A stretch of DNA of 43,432 nt, from NCBI GenBank assembly GCA_017616695.1, contig JAFZXN010000046.1:1-43432 (forward strand). Reading direction: 5' to 3'. Origin of the DNA: Clostridia bacterium. GTDB lineage: Bacteria; Bacillota; Clostridia; Christensenellales; Borkfalkiaceae. Numbering within the stretch: the first letter of the stretch is position 1; each line of letters starts with the position of its first letter. Below the pieces are notes generated by a model that was given only the letters and a program-made list of their open reading frames with translations, did no database searches and was not told the origin of the DNA. Position numbers and translations under genes: made by a program. Shown here piece after piece: positions 40,728 to 43,432 of the stretch.

Positions 40728-41495
40728 CTACGAAATTTTAGTCTTTATCTCGCTCAAAGCGTTTTTCTCAAGCCGCGATATCTGCGCTTGGGAAAGCCCC
40801 ACTTCGCCCGATATCTCCGTTTGAGTCTTGCCTTCGTAATATCTTAAATATATTATCTTGCGTTCGCGCTCGTTTAAACTTTGCATAGCCGATTCGAGGC
40901 ATATCCTTTCCGTCCAGTTTTCGTCGGTGTTCTTTTCGTCGGAGATCTGATCGAGCAGCATTATCGTATCGCCCTGCTTGTTGTAAACGGGATCGTATAT
41001 TGAAACCGTATCGGAGATGGCGTCAAGCGCGTAAACGACCTCTTTTTCGCATATTTTAAGCCGTTTTGCTATTTCGTCGGCGGTGGCGGCGCAGTCGTTT
41101 TCTTCAAGTTCCGAGCGCGCTTTCAACACCCTGTACGCCGTATCGCGTATACTTCTTGCAACGCGAAGGCTGTTTCGGCTTCTGACCACTCGTTTAAGTT
41201 CCCCGCTTATCATCGGCACGGCGTAGGTCGAAAATCTCACGCCGAAACTTTCTTCAAAGTTATCGACCGCTTTGATAAGCCCTATCACCCCCGATTGGAA
41301 CAGATCGTCCGCCGACACTTGCCCGCCCGCAAACTTTTTTATAAGCGACAGCACCAATCTTAAATTGCCGAGTATTAGTTTATCTCTTGCGGCTTTATCG
41401 CCGCTGTTCGATCTTTTAATGAGTTCCGAACATTCTTTTGAACATATCTTCGGGAGCGCCGAAGTGTTTATTCCGCTTATGTCTACTTTGTTCAT
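40728..41495 (-). CDS. sigG: RNA polymerase sporulation sigma factor SigG
   Basis: This is a 255-aa sigma-70 family factor, active in the forespore late in sporulation. The N-terminus (MNKVDISGINTSALPKI) is the SigG signature. Region 2 (LILGNLRLVLSLIKKFAGG, DDLFQSGVIGLIKAVDNFE), region 3 (VRSRNSLRVARSIRDTAYR) and the region 4 helix-turn-helix (KTQTEISGEVGLSQAQISRL) are intact. The length matches the family. It has AAGGAG ahead of the ATG. It lies 265 bp downstream of sigE beyond a terminator, so separate transcription by SigF/SigG is likely, though I could not place that promoter with confidence. Confidence 0.95.
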   Translation of the reverse strand: MNKVDISGINTSALPKICSKECSELIKRSNSGDKAARDKLILGNLRLVLSLIKKFAGGQVSADDLFQSGVIGLIKAVDNFEESFGVRFSTYAVPMISGELKRVVRSRNSLRVARSIRDTAYRVLKARSELEENDCAATADEIAKRLKICEKEVVYALDAISDTVSIYDPVYNKQGDTIMLLDQISDEKNTDENWTERICLESAMQSLNERERKIIYLRYYEGKTQTEISGEVGLSQAQISRLEKNALSEIKTKIS

Positions 41496-41572
41496 TTTTC
41501 TCCTTGCCTGCCGTTTAAACAGTCGGCAAACGGCCGCTAAACCTTATAAAAGCGCGGCCGGGGCAACGTACC

Positions 41573-41592
41573 CCATAAGTTGATTATCGGCA
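41573..41592 (-). repeat. Intergenic repeat, copy 7 (degenerate)
   Basis: In minus orientation it reads GCCGATAATCAACTTATGGG, between sigE and sigG. It matches the core of copy 2 with two or three changes, and the tail is not recognisable. Confidence 0.45.
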
Positions 41593-41655
41593 ATTTCTTG
41601 TTTTTTATTCTTCGATAAACGCCGTTTTTTATCCCATGCTTATTTAGCTCGCTTT

Positions 41656-41705
41656 ATATAAAAGGCGGGCGCGCCGCCGGTGTGTCCACCCGGCTGCAAC
41701 CCGCC
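41656..41705 (-). terminator. Intrinsic terminator between sigE and sigG
   Basis: On the minus strand a nested stem (GGCGGG ... CCCGCC around GCCGG / CCGGC) is followed at once by TTTTATATAAAG. It would end the spoIIGA-sigE transcript about 55 bp after sigE and insulate sigG. Confidence 0.75.
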
Positions 41706-41718
41706 GCTATTCGTGATA

Positions 41719-41760
41719 TAAAAACGCAAAAAGTCTGCCTATAAGTCGATAAACGACCGT
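41719..41760 (-). repeat. Intergenic repeat, copy 6
   Basis: In minus orientation it reads ACGGTCGTTTATCGACTTAT, then AGGCAGACTTTTTGCGTTTT, immediately after the sigE stop codon. This is the best-preserved full-length copy, together with copy 2. Confidence 0.75.
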
Positions 41761-42504
41761 TTACGCGTTTTCTCTCGCTATTATCTCCTTCTTCAATTTT
41801 TTGACTATTTTCTTTTCGAGCCGCGAAATATACGATTGGCTTATCCCGAGCAAGGTGGCGACGTCCTTTTGCGTTAAAGCTTCCTGACCGTTAAGTCCGA
41901 ACCGAAGGCTCATTATCGTCCTTTCCCTTGAAGAAAGCTTTTTCAAAGATTCGATAAGTATCTTCCTTTCGCAACGCTTTTCGATACCTTTTGAAACCAC
42001 GTCCGATTCCGTACCGAGTATATCGCTTAACAGCAGTTCGTTCCCCTCGCCGTCGACGTTTAACGGCTCGTCGAAAGACACTTCGCTTTTAAGCCTCGCA
42101 ACGCGCCTTAAATACATTAAAATTTCGTTCTCTATGCACCTTGAAGCGAAAGTCGCAAGCTTTATGTTCTTATCGGGGTTATACGAATTTATCGCTTTGA
42201 TAAGCCCGATGGTGCCTATCGAAACGAGGTCTTCGAGATCGACGCCCGTATTGTCGAATTTTCTCGCTATGTACACTACGAGCCTTAAATTGTGTTCGAT
42301 AAGCTCGTTTTTGGCCTGTTCCTCGCCGTACGACAGTTTAGTTAAAAACAGCTGTTCCTCTTCGCTGTCGAGCGGGCGCGGAAGTGCCTCCGCCGTGCCG
42401 AGATAATATATGCCCTGCTTTTTGGCGCGAAACGAGCCGAAAAACTTCGATATTTTATCGAAAAACTTTACGATAAACGATCTTGCTTGCAAAAACGATT
42501 TCAT
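41761..42504 (-). CDS. sigE: RNA polymerase sporulation sigma factor SigE
   Basis: This is a 247-aa mother-cell sigma factor. A hydrophobic/basic pro-region (about 1-28) precedes the core, to be removed by SpoIIGA. The core starts near [19 protein letters not shown]. Region 2 ([20 protein letters not shown]) and region 4 ([23 protein letters not shown]) are typical of SigE. It directly follows spoIIGA with a 3-bp gap, the classic two-gene operon, and has only a weak GGGGTG ribosome-binding site. It drives early mother-cell gene expression in sporulation. Confidence 0.95.
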   Translation of the reverse strand: MKSFLQARSFIVKFFDKISKFFGSFRAKKQGIYYLGTAEALPRPLDSEEEQLFLTKLSYGEEQAKNELIEHNLRLVVYIARKFDNTGVDLEDLVSIGTIGLIKAINSYNPDKNIKLATFASRCIENEILMYLRRVARLKSEVSFDEPLNVDGEGNELLLSDILGTESDVVSKGIEKRCERKILIESLKKLSSRERTIMSLRFGLNGQEALTQKDVATLLGISQSYISRLEKKIVKKLKKEIIARENA

Positions 42505-42507
42505 TTT

Positions 42508-43314
42508 TCACCCCTGAACGAGACTTTTCCCCACTATTACGTCCGCCCCCGAAACGTTGACGTCGCCTTGCATTATGAACGCGTGGCGCACCGTGCCGAC
42601 TTTTCCGTTTTTCACCACCACGTAATCGGTAAAATAATACGTTTTGCTGGAATTACCCGCCACGGTATTGAACCCGAGAACGCCCCGCGGCTTGAGTTCG
42701 ACTTTATCAGTCAATTTTTTGAAAAAACCGCGTTTGCAAACGATAATGGGTAAACCGGTAGCTTCGTCGTGCAACCTGTTGCCGTTATCGAAAAACGCCA
42801 CGGCTTTGAACTTTACCCCGCCGACCACTATTTCCGTTTCATACAGATCCGTTGCCACGCAAACGGAAGACACGTTGAAGCGCAAAAACTTTTTAATCCC
42901 CCACGCGACGAACACGGCAAACAATACGTTAAGACCTATCGGTAACAGCTTATTAGAATAATATGCCGCAAGATCGTAAGGTATGCCCATAAGCGACAAT
43001 ATCCCGACGATCGTTCCGCCGAGCAAAAAAGTAAGCAGTAAAAACACGTTGAAAAACTTGACGTAAGAAAGTACGCCCGTATGCTTTACGGCGATCAACG
43101 TCATTACCATAGCCGAAATTATCTTTATTATAAAGGCTATTATTATCGGCACGTCGGCTATCGGCAAAACGACGGCGACGACCGTCCCCAAAACGCTCGA
43201 CGCTATAAGCCGCAGCTTTTTCGAGCCGACTTTAAGTAGCCTTGCCGTTTCCGCCAACAGGAAAAAATCGACTATCAGATTGTCAAACACGGCGTATTCT
43301 ATATAGACCTGCAT
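42508..43314 (-). CDS. spoIIGA: Sigma-E processing peptidase SpoIIGA
   Basis: This 268-aa membrane-embedded aspartic protease activates pro-SigE at the sporulation septum. Five hydrophobic segments occupy residues about 8-138, followed by a cytoplasmic protease domain. The active-site Asp is expected at residue 176 (FFDNGNRLHDEATGLPI; usually D-S/T-G-N in the family, here D-N-G-N). It is shorter than the B. subtilis protein of about 309 aa but within the range of Clostridia. It is the first gene of the operon with sigE. No Shine-Dalgarno sequence precedes the ATG, and a TATAAT lies only 8 nt upstream, suggesting a leaderless transcript. Confidence 0.93.
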   Translation of the reverse strand: MQVYIEYAVFDNLIVDFFLLAETARLLKVGSKKLRLIASSVLGTVVAVVLPIADVPIIIAFIIKIISAMVMTLIAVKHTGVLSYVKFFNVFLLLTFLLGGTIVGILSLMGIPYDLAAYYSNKLLPIGLNVLFAVFVAWGIKKFLRFNVSSVCVATDLYETEIVVGGVKFKAVAFFDNGNRLHDEATGLPIIVCKRGFFKKLTDKVELKPRGVLGFNTVAGNSSKTYYFTDYVVVKNGKVGTVRHAFIMQGDVNVSGADVIVGKSLVQG

Positions 43315-43322
43315 TTGCCAAA

Positions 43323-43328
43323 ATTATA
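43323..43328 (-). promoter_or_regulatory. Possible -10 box of spoIIGA
   Basis: A perfect TATAAT on the minus strand lies 8 nt before the spoIIGA start codon. No clear -35 box is visible at 17 bp. A Spo0A-box-like TTGTCGTT (6 of 8 bases of TTGTCGAA) is on the plus strand at 43381-43388. This would fit the known control of spoIIG by phosphorylated Spo0A with a non-standard -35, but the evidence is thin. Confidence 0.4.
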
Positions 43329-43432
43329 ACTTATTTCCCGCTCGCTTTTTAACGGATATTTTGCCATAAAATCTGTAATTTTGTCGTTTGGGACTATTCG
43401 TGACGGTAAATAATACTCTTTAAAACAGACAG

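Overview
The window looks like chromosomal DNA of an uncultured, spore-forming, low- to mid-GC Firmicute of the class Clostridia, probably from a gut or similar plant-glycan-rich habitat. The spore-former call rests on an intact spoIIGA-sigE-sigG-ylmC block at the right end. The glycan lifestyle rests on the density of carbohydrate genes. The lineage below class is inference; no 16S gene is present.

Region 1 (95-20841, all minus strand) is a nine-gene glycan-utilisation cluster. In transcription order it holds a GH2 glycosidase, a Gfo/Idh/MocA oxidoreductase, an ABC sugar-binding lipoprotein with two permeases, a 1000-aa secreted Ig-like protein, a DUF4838 lipoprotein, and two very large lipoproteins of 1107 and 1823 aa built from Ig-like, InlB-like and GLUG-like beta-helix modules. 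Gaps are -8 to 120 bp, so much of it could be one operon from a strong promoter at 20985-21013. No transporter ATPase is encoded, which is usual where a shared MsmK-type ATPase serves several importers.

Region 2 (about 20842-25800) starts with a divergent ArsR-type regulator (21266-22216). A decay zone follows: a hipB-like gene with a truncated hipA fragment, a 45-codon GH3 remnant and a 74-codon glycosyl hydrolase remnant. An intact metallo-beta-lactamase-fold hydrolase and an acetyl-xylan-esterase-like hydrolase lie among them. The GH2 and esterase promoters share a 37-bp upstream element (28 of 37 bases identical) at the same distance from the -35 box. It is a candidate operator for the regulator, and a weaker version precedes the GH43 gene at 27619.

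Region 3 (26100-32720, plus strand) holds a DUF1292 gene, an array of unrelated hairpins joined by a conserved 10-nt linker, a tRNA-Leu(UAG) with a partly duplicated 5' part, a GH43 lipoprotein, an HD-GYP membrane protein, and a DUF1538 membrane protein followed by two PII-like proteins.

Region 4 (32752-43432, minus strand) holds two small-to-medium lipoproteins of unknown function, two GH43 enzymes, aspS, a lone phage-tail-fibre-like protein with a TTG start, ylmC, sigG, sigE and spoIIGA. A short intergenic repeat with core ATCGACTTATA recurs about seven times between genes across the right half of the window.
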